Assembly: GCA_025765595.1 (NCBI GenBank)
Contig: JAIVFH010000002.1
Span: 186,001 to 250,000 of the forward strand
DNA length: 64,000 nt
From: Obelidium mucronatum
Taxonomy: Eukaryota; Chytridiomycota; Chytridiomycetes; Chytridiales; Chytriomycetaceae
Reading direction: 5' to 3'
The position numbers were made by a program, and so were the translations under genes. Under the pieces are notes generated by a model. That model saw only the letters and a list, made by a program, of their open reading frames with translations. It was not told where the DNA came from and did no database searches. Shown piece after piece: positions 45,360 through 57,202 of the stretch; the stretch's first letter is position 1, and every line of letters begins with the position of its first letter.

Positions 45360-48300
45360 TTATTCATCCAAAGCAGCCAGACTCAAAGTCAGAAGTCTGG
45401 AAGTATTGTCGTCTTGATCCTTGTAAATTCCAACCAAAGCCTGTGCCCTCTCATAAAAAGTACTCTTCAAACTAATTACAATGAACTGGAAATCTTTCGA
45501 GGCGCGCGATTTGATATAATTAGCCACCTTGGCAACATTGGCGTTATCCAAGGCGGCATCGACTTCATCAAGGACAAAGAATGGGGCTGGGCGGTAGCTG
45601 TGGATTGCAAAAAGAAGGGCTAAAGCTGCTACGGTTTTTTCACCGCCGGAAAGTTGCTCCATGTCTCGGAACCGTTTCATGGGTGGCATTGCATGGAACT
45701 TGACGCCATCCAAGTAAGGCTCCTGAATACAAGAAATTAGCTCTAATGTAACAAAGAAGTCATACACACATCACTATCTTCCAAACTCAAATAGGCAGTT
45801 CCTCCCAAAGGGAAAGTTTTGGACTTGGTGAGCTCTTTGTATATTTGGTCAATTTTGCCAGAAATGTGTTGGAATGCTCCGTGAAACTTTTGGTATCTAG
45901 AAAAATATATCTAAGTTGGGGAACGCAAGGATACTGTGGGGAAAGTACCGACCTTTCTTGCCTAATTGCTAAAAATTCGTCCTTAGCTGACTTTGCTTCC
46001 TTTCTTGCAGTCTCGAACTCATCGGCAGTTGCACGCAACTTTGCCTCCACATCATCAAACTTCTCATTCGCTCGCATGTTTGGGGCAATCTTTTCAATTT
46101 CAACTGTAAGACTCTTGATGGACTCTTGAAACTCAATTTCAGCCTCATCACTTCCATTCTATAAATCCAATTCAACGAATTAATCTCAAAACTGGAAGAA
46201 ACCACACAAACACACCTTTTTCTGCTCTTTCTTCAGAATTGAAAAGTCAATTTTCAAAGAATCCAGCAAGGCCATTGATCTGTCTTGAGACGATGTTTGA
46301 GAATCATCCACTTCCATCGCATCACCATCATCGTCAGAGATTTTCTAAATAGAAAAATCAGACAATTTATACAAGGAAGCATGAGTACTCACATCCATAT
46401 CTTCAAGGGAAATCGCCTTCAACGAACCCTGGAGCAACGGCAAGTCGATTTCTTCCAGCTTGCACTTTCGCAGTATGGAAAGCCGCTCGGCGTTGATTCT
46501 TTCAACTTGAGATTGCTAAAAATTCGAATAGCTAAGCTAAAATCAACAGGAGCACAATGATATTACCTTCGTGTTGATCACTTTCAAGTACCCTTCCATG
46601 TCTTTTTGCAGAGCAGCGGCTGTTTTTTTGGCGGCATCGACTTCCTTTCGTTTCTCTTCAAACTTTTTAACAGTTGACTCAAGCGATGTCTTGATGGCAT
46701 CAAGCTTCTTGGTCAGTCGCTCAATCTCTTGCCTATGGTCTTGACTAGTAACAACAACTTCTTCATACTCTTTCGTTTGAGTTTCAATGGTGCTTTCAAG
46801 TTTATCAATTCGGTTCTGGATTTCTTTTGCTTGGTTCTTTTCAAACGTGATCCTGCGTAGGAAACATTAGGTCTCAAGTTCTTGACAAGAAAGCACTTCC
46901 ATCCAAAATCTTCAATCTAAAATATAAAACTCAACTGATTCAAAAACTGGGCTTTGTTGGTTTCAAATTCCAATCGTTTTTCATTCAATTCGCGGTCCAA
47001 AGTTCCCTGGCCCTCGTCAAACTCGCGAATATTTGCAACACCAAACTTTTTACAAAAGTCTGCAAAAAGTTCATCTTCGATGGAAAAAATCTTGGTTTCT
47101 AACGTGCGCACTTCCCGAGACTTCCGATCCTGACTTTGGGTCAGCTTTGCGAGAACTGGTTCGATTGACGCTATTTCGGCTCGAAGATTTTCGAGCTCTT
47201 TTTGAATCGATACGTGTTTGCGCTTTGTAGTATTCTGCACAGTAGATAATCAGAAAGCGCGGGAAGAGGCCAACAACATTACCAAGTTATCAAGTGCAAC
47301 ATTCAGTCTGCTCTCAGCGGAAGCAATTTCAGAACGAATCTGTTCATCGTTGGCGATCTTTCGCCGGGACTTGGCAATCTCTTGAATATCATTCACGAGA
47401 ACATCACGCGCCTTTCTCAAGGCTGAAATAACCCTGTTAACTATCAAAGTTCACAACATAATGAGCCACACAGACAAACCTTCGATTTCTTTTTCTTCCC
47501 AGCGACGAGAGTCCCGGCTTGAAGAGGTTGACTGACCTCCAGTCATAAGTCCTGTCTTGTGCAAAACAGTTCCGTCCAAGGTCACAGCTGACAGTACTTG
47601 AAGTCAGAAGCATTTTTCCCGACACACACTCACACACACCTTTCACTTCCTGCCCGCGGGACCAGCAAACTTCTTTCGCAACCTCAATAGTTTCGCAAAC
47701 AAGAGAATTGCTGCATGCATACTGCACGGCTCTTTCGTACTGCGCTTCGACTTGAATCACATCAACAGCCAAACGCGCACCTTTGGCAAAATTTCTGTAT
47801 TTTTCATTGATGGGCTTCACACTAAGAGTATCAAGGGGCAGGAATGTCGCTGTTCCAGCGCGTTGGTCACGCATGTACTGTGAAACGAATATTGTTTAAC
47901 TCGTCTCAACATAGTTGACAAAACGTACTTGAATGCAATCAACACCAGTGCGCTCAGTATCCACAACAATGGCATCAATATTTCTTCCCAAGATTGTTGC
48001 AACAGCCGTGTCATACTTTCTTTGAGTTGGTTTACAAAGGTCAATGAGACGTCCGTGGACACCTGAATTGCGATATTTTTAAGTGTTAGACTTCCCACTA
48101 TCATCAAGATGATAAGTGTACCTGGAAATATTCTTTTTAACGCCTCCAAGTTTTCTCTATTCTTAGCATCGCGGTCGCTTTCACTACGATCAGCTCTGGC
48201 CTGCATTAATTTGTCTTGAATTTCAGCCAGCTTCTCATTCTTTTCCGTTTCTTGTTGTCTATTTTACAATAAATTTAAGTCAAAGAAAACCACACCAAAC

Positions 48301-50484
48301 AAAATTGACCTGAAACGTCGACGGTCGGCGTCCATCAATTCCAAGTCTTTTTTGAATTTCCCGAGATCTACTTTGATTTGAGCCACATTGTCTGCAACCT
48401 ATAATGATACTTGTGAGCGATGTTTGGCAATAAAGCATTCAATCCAGATGCATTACCACAATTTTTCTCTCTGCTAGAGCAGCTTCCTCTTCGACAAGAC
48501 GGGCCTCTTTACCCTTAGCTTCCTCCAATGCTTCTTCTTTGCGCTTAAAGTCTTCGGCTTCAGTCTTAAGAGCCCGTTGCATAGCAGTGAGGGTTTGGCG
48601 GTCGGCCAGTGTACGAGATGTAACGTTTTCGCGGCTTGAATACAATGAGTCTCAGGAATCTGGAAAAAAGATTCAGAGCCTTACATGTCATTATACTCGG
48701 TACGGGCATTTGCGTCAAATGCTCGCTTGACTGATTTTGAGGCTGTCTTTTGGGCCGATGCTGTCATGTTCAAAGTGAGCAATTTCGAGTTTAAAGGTCG
48801 TTAATACCTTCAAACTTTTCGGCTGCTTTTGTCACGTTGCTCAAGCTTTTTTCCAGTTCGGCGATGCTCGATTGCTTGACAAATAACATTTAATAAGTCA
48901 AAGTCAAATAATGGAGAAACACTAATTTACCTGTTTCTCCAGGTCTCGTTCGGCTTTGGTCAAATTGTCCTTTGCTTGGGCAATCTTCTTGGCTCCATGC
49001 TTGACCTTTTCGTCCAACTTTAACTGCTCTGGTTTCTGTGGACATGTGCTGTGTTGGATACTGGTATTTCAAACTCCTGACAAACCTTTTCGGCAATATC
49101 TTCAGTAACTTCCTTGATCCTCTTTTCGCCCTTCAAATTCTCCTTCGTCGCTATGGCCATGCTTTTCTTCGCTTCTTTAAGTAAGTTTTCAGCATTCTCC
49201 AGCTGAGTTTCCATTGCACTGCCAGCTTCTTTATCAGCTTGTATCGAAGCGCGAATATGCTTAGTTGCTGCTTCCATATGAAAGAGCCTCCAAACCAAGT
49301 GGCAAACAACTTCTTTGGTCTTGAGAGGTAGGGGATAAGTGAAACATCTCAGAGAACTGTACAAAAAACCCATACCCGTTGAACCAACAATCTCTGAAAG
49401 CGCTCCGCCTCCTCCTTCTGTTCCTTGGCTTGTTTCATTTCTGCGTTCATACCTCTCTTTTTGTTGAAGTTTGATAAACTTGCTTCTGTTGTTTTCTCGA
49501 CCACTGATTTAAGGCGTTCATATTCAGGTTTCAACTCCAAGGATCCGCTGATTTGTTCAATCAATCGCGTCAAGTCTTTTGGAGATTGTGCGGCTACAGC
49601 CTCAACGTCCCCCTTCAATCGAATATTGATTATTAACGTTGGAGTCAACAATACACATGTTCCGCACCTGAAATACGAGGAAATTCCTGGCTTTAATGAG
49701 AATGTTTTCATCCTCCAAAGTGGAATTATATTTCGCCCAGTTCACTACTTTGTTGTTGATTCTGTATTCACTGGAACCATTGGATGTTATTCTGTATTGG
49801 TTGCATTAAATCATTGTTGGGGTTTGTTACTTGCGACTGACTCACATTCTACTAAATCTGAGTACTTTATCTTTCTCCTTCTCGTAAACAGCAGTTACAG
49901 ATGCTGTCGTTGCACGATTTGTGCTCATATCTTCTTCGTCATCATCTTGGTCTTGACTCTCGCGTTCATTTGTGTATATCAGATCTTTGAGTTTTGATGA
50001 CCGCAAGTGAGCAGATTGGATTCCGAGTACAAATGATATAGCATCCATGAGATTTGACTTTCCTAAGGTGGATAAGCCATTAGTGTGCATTCAGAAGTAT
50101 GAAGCTGTATGAGTGGGATTGGACATGAAGCTCTCGGCGACTATTCCCTCCTTAATCTTCGGTTTACTTGCATAATCCAGTGAACAGAAAGGAGCTTATA
50201 CTGCTGCTGACCGTTGTTGCAATTCGAAGTCGTGTCCAGACATCACAACTGAACTGCAACAAAACCACAGAGCAAGCCGAAAACACATCAAATTACCCGC
50301 TCCATTCGGACCGATAACACTGGTGAAGTTATCGAAAGGGCCAATGACCTGGTGTCCTTTGTAAGACTTGAAGTTTAGAACTTCCAGTTGAATGAGGCGA
50401 CCCTGCAAGCCGACGAGCAGAAATTTGCGGGGTTAGAAAGGCAACCGAAGTAAAAGGATGAAGAGGGGCTGTGCAGTGTACCAT
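45360..50484 (-). CDS. SMC1: SMC1, cohesin ATPase
   Basis: A many-exon gene (I estimate about 20). The start codon stands alone in a 3-nt exon (50484-50482); the 79-nt intron ends TTGCAG and exon 2 (50402-50297) opens [18 protein letters not shown]. Walker A is completed across the next intron ([20 protein letters not shown]). Next come the SMC1 insert with Asp/Glu-rich linker, [20 protein letters not shown], long coiled coils (49.7-48.3 kb), the hinge (about 48.2-47.5 kb), the return coil, and [20 protein letters not shown], the signature [19 protein letters not shown] and Walker [21 protein letters not shown]. Role: with SMC3 forms the cohesin ring. I checked the first exons and the last in detail, not every middle junction. 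Confidence 0.95.
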
Positions 50485-50538
50485 TTCTTCTTCTTTCTTT
50501 TATTTCTTGATTTCTTCGCTTTAATTTATTATTTCGCC
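50485..50538. promoter_or_regulatory. Bidirectional promoter between SMC1 and a PPR gene
   Basis: Only 54 bp separate the two start codons, which point away from each other. The stretch is T-rich on the + strand (TCTTTCTTTTATTTCTTGAT) with an ATTTATTATTTC core. No TATA box in a normal place can serve both genes, so transcription probably starts within or near the coding ends. Confidence 0.6.
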
Positions 50539-52771
50539 ATGTTTGCACGAGCGCTTCGGCGGCAGCGGCTCGCCGGCTGCGGCGCGGCGCCGTCCGCGAA
50601 GCCAAAGACGCCGCTGACGCCGCACCGTAAACTTGTTCCGCTGAAGGTTTTGCGCCGTTTTTCGTTTTGCGTTTGCTGACTGCGCCGGAACTCAGCAAAA
50701 GACGGACGCCGCGCGGCTGCGCCAAGAGGCGACGAGTCTGGATGCGCTGCTGAAGATGGACGCGCCGAGCTCGGGCGTTTCACTGGAAGCGCTGCTGGCC
50801 CAGGACCCGATCGTCGCTGAGCGAAAACAGAGAACAGAGAACATCAATCTGGCCACCATCCGCCCATCTCTCTTACCCAAGCTACTGCGATCTTGTACTT
50901 ATGCTCTCAACTTCAAAGGTGCCGATGAATGTATCAAGACCATGGATCTACGCAACATACCTCAAACACCAGATACTCTCAACAACTTGATTCAAATGTT
51001 TATCTCGAGCGGAGATATGGAAGCTGCGGAAGGCATTCTTACGAAGATATTTCCAAAATATGGCGTCAAACCGAACATTCACACCTACGAAAAGTTGATT
51101 GTGGGATACCTTGAGTTGTGGCGACCGCGAAGGCCGACGAGTGAAGACATTGGGAGGAACATCTTTGCCCTACCATATTCTACTCTTTCAGGCAATATGG
51201 GCAGTTTGACTGTTGAACCTGTAGATACCACCATCAATGCCCCAACGTCATTTGGCGATCCTTCAGCTTTCACTTCTGGCAATCGTTCCAATAATCACGA
51301 TCAAGCTGGTAACTCCAATGATACGGGAGCCTCCAGTAATTTCACCGAGGAAATTCGAATAGAGGAGCTCGAATTGAAAGGAATTATGAGATCGCAGGAA
51401 CTTTTTCAAGAGATTGTGAAAATGGGAGTTTCACCGAATGTCGCTATTTTTGATGTCTTTATGCGGTCTCACTACCGTAGAGGGGATTTTGATCGAGTTC
51501 TCGAGCTTTTTGAAACCATGAAACAAGAAAAGATCAAGCCAGACAGAAGGATCTACACTGTCGTCATTGAAACGGTAGCTGTGGGCATGCGAAACCTACA
51601 TCACGCCAGATTCTTTCTTCAAGAGATGACGCAAGCCGGAATTGAAGTCGACATTTACATCAGCACCATCCTCATGAATGCATATCTCCAAATTGGTGAT
51701 ACTGATAATGCGAAGCGGATATTTTCGCAAATCCTCGAGTCCAAAACGCTCACTCCGACTATCCTCACCTACGGAAGTTTAATCAACACTCTCTGCCGTT
51801 CTGGCCAAATGAAGGAAGCCCACTTTTTAGTTTCTCACGAAATCCCTCGGCTATTCTCTATTCGAGCCAATCACGTCATGTATAACACGCTAATTCATGG
51901 ATATGGCATGAAAGGCGACCTCGAAGCCGCTTGTGTAGTTCTTGATGAAATGGCCAAGCTCAAGATGAAACCTCTCATCACCACCTTCAGTATTCTAATG
52001 TCTTGCCACGTTCAGCAGAAGGACTACAAAGGTGCTTGGAGGTGGTATCAAGCCCTTTTGAGTTCCAAGAAGGAGCCAACTCTTGTCACCTACAATATCT
52101 TGATTAACATGCATTTGAAGGAGGGGGATCCTACGTCAGCGCAAGAAATTTATCAAACTATGATTGGGAAGGGGATTATACCAGATACCGCCACTTTCGC
52201 GCCCATGATTGAATATTACTCACAAATGGGAAATTGGAGCGCGGTGGTGGGAGTGATTGAAAGTAGTCGGGCTGTGGGTTCCTTGGGGGGAGCGAAGTTT
52301 TCGGGGAAAGCACGCGGGCGCGTGCCATACTCTGAAACTGTGCCGCATAATATTATTTTGGAGAGAATGAGGAGGAATGGTAACATGGCTGGTGTTTTGC
52401 GAAGGTTCTTGGAAATAACAACTCCAACTCAAGAAGATCAACGGGGAAAATCTGCAAATAATTCCAAGAAAGAATTGGTGACACCCGATTCCAAAACCTA
52501 TGATATTTTGATTCGGGCGCTGGGATCAGTTCGAGATTTCAAAGCGGCTCGGTTTTGGTTGGATGATGCCATACAGAAGAATATTGCGGACACTCGGGTG
52601 TTTAATACCATGATGATGTCGTACTTAAATTCTGGTCTGTTGGAGGAGGCGAAAGACGTTTATGGGATGATTGAGGAATGTGGCTTGACACCAAATGCCG
52701 TATCAGTCACACTGTTGTTCAAAGCCAATGACAGTATTGCAAAGGAATCTGATAATATATTGCCTAAGTAA
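50539..52771 (+). CDS. Mitochondrial pentatricopeptide-repeat protein
   Basis: Two exons (50539-50646, 50696-52771) give 727 residues. MFARALRRQRLAGCGAAPSA is a mitochondrial presequence. From about residue 110 on run many 35-residue PPR units, for example FDVFMRSHYRRGDFDRVLEL, YGSLINTLCRSGQMKEAHFL, YNTLIHGYGMKGDLEAACVV, YNILINMHLKEGDPTSAQEI and YDILIRALGSVRDFKAARFW. A polar insert (about 160-230, rich in Asn, Ser, Thr) breaks the array. PPR proteins bind organelle RNA in a sequence-specific way; the target is unknown. The first exon and the start of exon 2 are GC-rich, the rest normal. Confidence 0.92.
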
Positions 52772-52925
52772 CGAGGTATTCATCGTTCTGGTAAAAAATG
52801 TGCAGCTGCTCTTTTTTTTACACACTTCATTGTCAAATCATCCTTGCATTCCAGCCAGTGATTTGAAACTAGCAAGTGGTGTCAACTGGCAGACTTTATC
52901 CAACCAGCATTATAACCAACTCAAC

Positions 52926-52997
52926 GGCCCAATGGTCTAGTAGTATGATACTTCTTTAGGGTAGAAGTGGTCCCGGGTTCAATTCCCGGTTGGGCCC
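52926..52997 (+). tRNA. tRNA-Pro (AGG)
   Basis: A 72-nt cloverleaf without intron. The acceptor stem GGCCCAA pairs with TTGGGCC. The D arm reads TGGTCTAGTAGTATGATA. The anticodon stem CTTCT/AGAAG encloses the loop TTAGGGT with anticodon AGG. The T arm is TCCCGGGTTCAATTCCCGG with the invariant GGTTCAA box. Box A (TGGTCTAGTAG) and box B are both present, so it should be transcribed by Pol III. The 3' flank does not show an immediate T run. Confidence 0.95.
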
Positions 52998-53699
52998 TGG
53001 CGTTTAATCCAAGTGTTCGGGTTTTGCGGCGGACAGTTGGTACCTTGACTGATAGGCAGCTTGATAGAAATTTCAAATTTGCTTCATTTGTCAACCGTTC
53101 AGTTTTAAACTTTCTCAAATGCCGTGACTGGCAACAGAGCATTGCAGAAATCTACCCGTCCATTTTGGTGGCAATGAGTTTAACGTCCCGTCGTTTTCCT
53201 CAACATTTTGCAGCAAGGTCCGAAGTCGATTGAACTGCCATGGGAACAACAAACACAATTCAGCAACAAATTCAGCAGAATCTGGCCAGAGGCGGATCTC
53301 AAACTCGTGGTGGAGAAGAAACCTTGAAAGAATACAGTGGAAAGTTCCGGCAAATTGAGACATTTGCGGAAGTGATCGTTCTGCCATTCGACATTACTAA
53401 AGAGCCCCCTGATTGGGTTGTTGTTATTGCATTCATAAGTGATTTTGCTGTTGATATCTCAATAAAGGTCGGCAGATATTCCAGGATTTATTTGGAGAAA
53501 ATAACGAACCCTCAAAAAATCCAGGACAGGTGGATTTAATGTGTTGCAGGATTTGTTTGACGGAATTACTTTTTTTCTCGCCTATCGGCAGATAATAATT
53601 GCCCTAAATTGATGTCTTGTATAGTAAAAGTAATTATTAAAAAACTATCTAAAATTGGGCCCTAAGAAGCAAAAGGCTGTGAAGCCGCCTACCGTGGCT
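52998..53699. other. Unassigned stretch between tRNA and transposon ORF
   Basis: Open frames of 99 codons (53240-53539, +) and 90 codons (53115-53387, -) overlap here. Neither shows a domain, signal peptide or spliced continuation that I recognise. The stretch probably holds the left flank of the Harbinger-like element and decayed sequence. Confidence 0.4.
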
Positions 53700-54810
53700 A
53701 TGCCAAAGAAAGAACGCAAGGAGTCCCATAAATGGACCAATGACGAAAGTGCAGCTTTGATTGAGAATGTCAAAGCGAGTTGGCCAAAAGTGTTCTCTCA
53801 AGCTGTTGTGGTCACAGGTGAATGGAACAAAAGAGTGAGTTCTTTGAAAACATGTTAACAAAACTGATAGTATTGTTCTTTTTAAATACAAGATTTATGA
53901 CACGTTGAATGCACTTGACAATGACCAGGACCATTTGCTCGTCCCCCACACGCTAACAGGGGAATCCTGCAAGTCCAAATGGAAGGCTTTATCGGGACCT
54001 GTAACAGCACATGCAAAAACCATCAAGGGTGACACAGGTACAGGCTCAGCTACTGTGGACCCACCTCCATACTATAATGATATTGTTCGCATCTTGGGAC
54101 ACTCATCAGCCGTCAACGGACCATATTCTTCTCGAACCTTGCTTACATCAGGCAGGATTGACTGCCCAGTAATTGAGCAGGAGGAGCCAAAGTCTGACAC
54201 CCCAATGACTCAGTTTGCAGCACAGTATGATGCTGAAAAAGCAGGAGATGCTTCTAACAACTGGGACATGCTGATGAACGGGTTCGACCAGGATGTGGAA
54301 ACGGCTGTGGATGAGGGAGACATCAGCGAGACTGGTGATGAAAGTACAACCGAAACAAACAGCAACAATGTAGTCAGCAATCAAAATGAAATGGGACATT
54401 CTGATAAAGCTCAAAAAAGAGGTAATCCAGGGAGTGGTGCCTCAGGTAGTAAGAAGCAGAAAATCAAGGATGCGGCTGGAGCGAAACTGAAGGTTATGAT
54501 GGAGAAGCAACAGGACAGTGTTCTTGAGTCACCAAAACCCCCCAAAACAAAGAAGGAAGCAAAGGCGAGAGCTGGTGGAATGAGCGAGTTTCAAGTGCAA
54601 TACTTGGGGTTGATGGGGGCTGCAAATGAACTCAGTGGTGAGAGTTTGGCTGTGATGAAGCAATCTGCAGCTGTTCAAGTGGAGGCGCTCCGCCAACAAG
54701 GACTTGAAATGGACAAGAGACGCAACGAATCTTCAACTGCAGTTGCGATTGAGAGTGCAAAGTTTTTGGCCATATTGGAAGCCATGAAACAAGGGTCATC
54801 AAACAAATGA
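53700..54810 (+). CDS. Myb/SANT-like DNA-binding protein of a Harbinger-type element
   Basis: Two exons (53700-53834, 53893-54810) give 350 residues. The opening SHKWTNDESAALIENVKASWPKVF is a Myb/SANT-like trihelix start, continued after the intron by GESCKSKWKALSG. Then comes an acidic disordered middle (ETAVDEGDISETGDESTTET), a basic patch GSKKQKIKDAAGAKLKV, and a C-terminal helix EFQVQYLGLMGAANELSGES ending in a coil. In PIF/Harbinger elements this second protein enters the nucleus with the transposase and binds element ends. The frame is intact, unlike the transposase. An upstream non-ATG extension (from 53655) is open but less likely. Confidence 0.75.
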
Positions 54811-54885
54811 GTACACACGAGCTTTGCGGTTATATTGCGTTTTTCTTTTTTTTATTGCATGTTGTTGTTCTGAATAAAAGCAGTC

Positions 54886-55660
54886 TCATTCAAACAAATA
54901 TTCAGCAAAAGCCTCCCGCATCTTCATGTTTGGAGCAATAATATTTCCTGTTCTTGCTGTGTATTGCAAATTCAAGCGATCAACATCCATGTCAAAGATT
55001 GGGTGCAGCATTCTCTCCAAGTCCTCGTCCATCCCACCATCCTCATAAAGACCCATCAAGTAAGCCTCTCGATTTTCCTGATTATTTGTTTGTTCACGCT
55101 CAATAAAATCCTGAACAGCTTCCTCATCCAAAGGATCATTCAAAGACTGACAGATGTTGTGCAGGATGCAAAAAAGCATCACAATGTCTGGTGCAAATCT
55201 AATTTAAACATTGACAGTTTCCCGAAGAATTCGAAATCTTGTTTGGAGACGGCCAAAGGCATTTTCAATTACTACCCTTGTCTTGCAGTGACGCTTGTTG
55301 TATCGATTGGTGCGGAGGTTTGCTTGAGCTCTTCTGTTTCTTTTGAATGGTGTAATAACTCGATCGGAATTTGTAAAGATCTTGTCTCCAAGCATGATAA
55401 CATGGTCAGGGAGAAGAACGTCCAGATTTCGCCCAAGTTCGCTGTTTTCAAATGCTGTTGAATCTGAAGTCGACCCAGGCCACCCAACATCCACAAATCG
55501 AAACATGTAGTCGGAATCACATGCAGCAAGAAGAAGAATTGCATGGAACTGCTTGTGACAGAAGAAGTCCTTCTTCACATACGGTCCTCCACATCGCAAA
55601 AAAATTTGTCAACGATCCTATACAAATTGGACATCCAACCACTGGACATGGGTTTTGATA
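54886..55660 (-). pseudogene. PIF/Harbinger DDE transposase, truncated
   Basis: From 55599 the frame reads CGGPYVKKDFFCHKQFHAIL, LAACDSDYMFRFVDVGWPGS, TSDSTAFENSELGR (second catalytic Asp region), KTRVVIENAFGRLQTRFRIL (the conserved E..F..L block), then a TAA at about 55205, then IRFAPDIVMLFCILHNICQ in the same frame to LQYTARTGNIIAPNMK. Upstream of 55600 a TGA precedes it; in other frames PVVGCPICIGSLTNFF is a damaged form of the first-Asp motif VVGxIDGS. The gene is therefore broken by missing start, lost first Asp and one stop. Related DDE_Tnp_4 enzymes cut and paste DNA. Confidence 0.8.
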
Positions 55661-55680
55661 TCAAATAAAACGTATAAAGA

Positions 55681-56003
55681 ATGTGATTGAAGGACAAGAA
55701 AGTGATTTCAGTGTTTTTCTATCTGTTCGATGTGGGGTTTGACGTCCACCTGACATCGGATCCAATCATTGAGAAGCTGTATCTATTGGCTGCCTGAATG
55801 TCGTCGAAAAATCCAATGTTAGTTGGACATCATATCTGACGTCAGTGAAACAGCTAATGGCAATGTGAAAAGTTAATTCTAGTGTCACAACAGTTATACA
55901 ATAAAACCAAACAAAAAATCACTGTTTTGAAAAATTCATTATTCATATACTAATTTTTATTCTTCATTTAGTTGTCATTCTCGCTGCAAAATACCGAATT
56001 CCT
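55681..56003. other. Space between two transposon parts
   Basis: About 320 bp with no open frame of note and no clear terminal repeat. It should contain the right flank of the Harbinger-like remnant and the left border of the larger cassette; I could not place the boundary. Confidence 0.4.
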
Positions 56004-57130
56004 TCAACCAACTCTTCCAGTGCGGCCTCTACCACCAATCAATCTGATTCCCCTTCCGGCTCCAAGTCCCCTGCCCCTCCCCCCTGCCAAACCATTTCCA
56101 ATTCCAGCACCTGTTTGGCCTGCATCAACACATGGATTTGCCATGTAATCAGACATAATTGTTTTGAAATCTTCCTCGGCACCAATACCTTCCCCATCCA
56201 AAAACTGAGTTGTGGTTGCAAAAACAAATTGCGTCTCATGCTTATTCAACTTTCCAGACAACAGGTTAGTTCCGTGGTGGCAGCTTTCAACCTAGTTGAA
56301 GAAAGGGTCTGCCGACCGTAGCTCGATTGGTAATTAATGCTGCTTTTGCAGCAATAACAGAGCTGTGTTGAAGAAACTCGGCTTTGAATCTTGTTGCATC
56401 ATTGGAGCCCCTCAAATTCAACTTCACTGAGGGATGGATTTTCTGGGTATGGCGGATTTTTGATCGTGTCTTGTCAGCCAGGGCATTCCTCTTGTTCCGA
56501 ACAAGGTTTAAAGTCTAAAAACCATAAAATTAACAATATACAAATTATAGGATCAAGATTTAAGACCTTAGGGACACACAGCTTGAAAAACTCATCTATT
56601 TTCCCCTCTTCGTCAAGCCGCAGAACGGCCTTTTCCGTGTCTGGCTTGTTGGAGATCCATAATTCTAATACACTTTCTGCCTCAGCACCATTCATGAAAA
56701 GGTTTTTGCGAGCCTCTTTTTCAACAAACAAGTGCAGGGAGGTCTGTTGTTTTCATGTTACAAGTTGCCGAGATAGGATTGCAAGACAGTCCTTACCCCA
56801 AGAGCATCCCAAGATAATGGGTTTCTTGTATTCTCCTGATTTTTTGTTTCTATGGCGCTAAGTAAGTACGCTTGCCCAGAGAGTGTTTGGAGGCACAACT
56901 TTTGTGTGAGATTCAAGGCCTTCATGATCATTCGGTAGTGAGCCGCAGAAAGTCCTGCATTTTCATCCTGAGTTAAATCTTCTTCTTCTTGCTGTTGACC
57001 TAATCTCAGCATTAGTTGAAGTTGTGCGAGAGACAAATTAGAGTTGCTCACTTTCAATTTCCTCAGCAAAATGCTGAACTATTTGATCGGCTGTGAGCTC
57101 AAGGTCCTCATTGGTATTGTTCTCATCCAT
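56004..57130 (-). CDS. Accessory protein of the Plavaka-like cassette, unknown function, RGG tail
   Basis: Start ATG at 57130 gives MDENNTNEDLELTADQIVQH. Exons join at phase-matched introns: FAEEIE(S)|QQQEEEDLTQDENAGLSAAH (51 nt), DALG|TSLHLFVEKEARKNLF, KLCVPK|TLNLVRNKRNALADK, and probably NRAT|LNKHETQFVFATTTQF, about 255-265 residues in all. The N half is helical and acidic. The C half has a basic stretch KTRSKIRHTQKIHPSVKLNL and ends in Gly/Arg repeats (GGRGRGLGAGRGIRLIGGRG), an RNA- or DNA-binding type tail. No family recognised. Divergent from the transposase start, so it may be co-regulated. The last intron is the least certain. Confidence 0.55.
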
Positions 57131-57202
57131 GTTGCACTTGAGAGTTTGGTTGGCAGGTGTGTTCAGCTTCTGGTTGCTGTTTGGAGGAAAAGAAAAAACA
57201 AA

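Larger units (their letters stand above)
53654..55680. mobile_element. PIF/Harbinger-like DNA transposon remnant
   Basis: Two convergent genes typical of this superfamily, a Myb/SANT-like DNA-binding protein (+) and a DDE transposase (-), lie 75 bp apart tail to tail. The transposase has lost its N-terminal part and carries an in-frame stop. I could not find convincing terminal inverted repeats or a 3-bp target duplication by eye, so the limits given are those of the recognisable coding parts. Confidence 0.65.

Noticed and set aside
52989..53662. TTGGGCCCT at the tRNA-Pro 3' end repeated at 53654-53662
   Set aside because: Looks like an attachment-site pair, but nine partly palindromic bases are too few and no integrase gene lies between.
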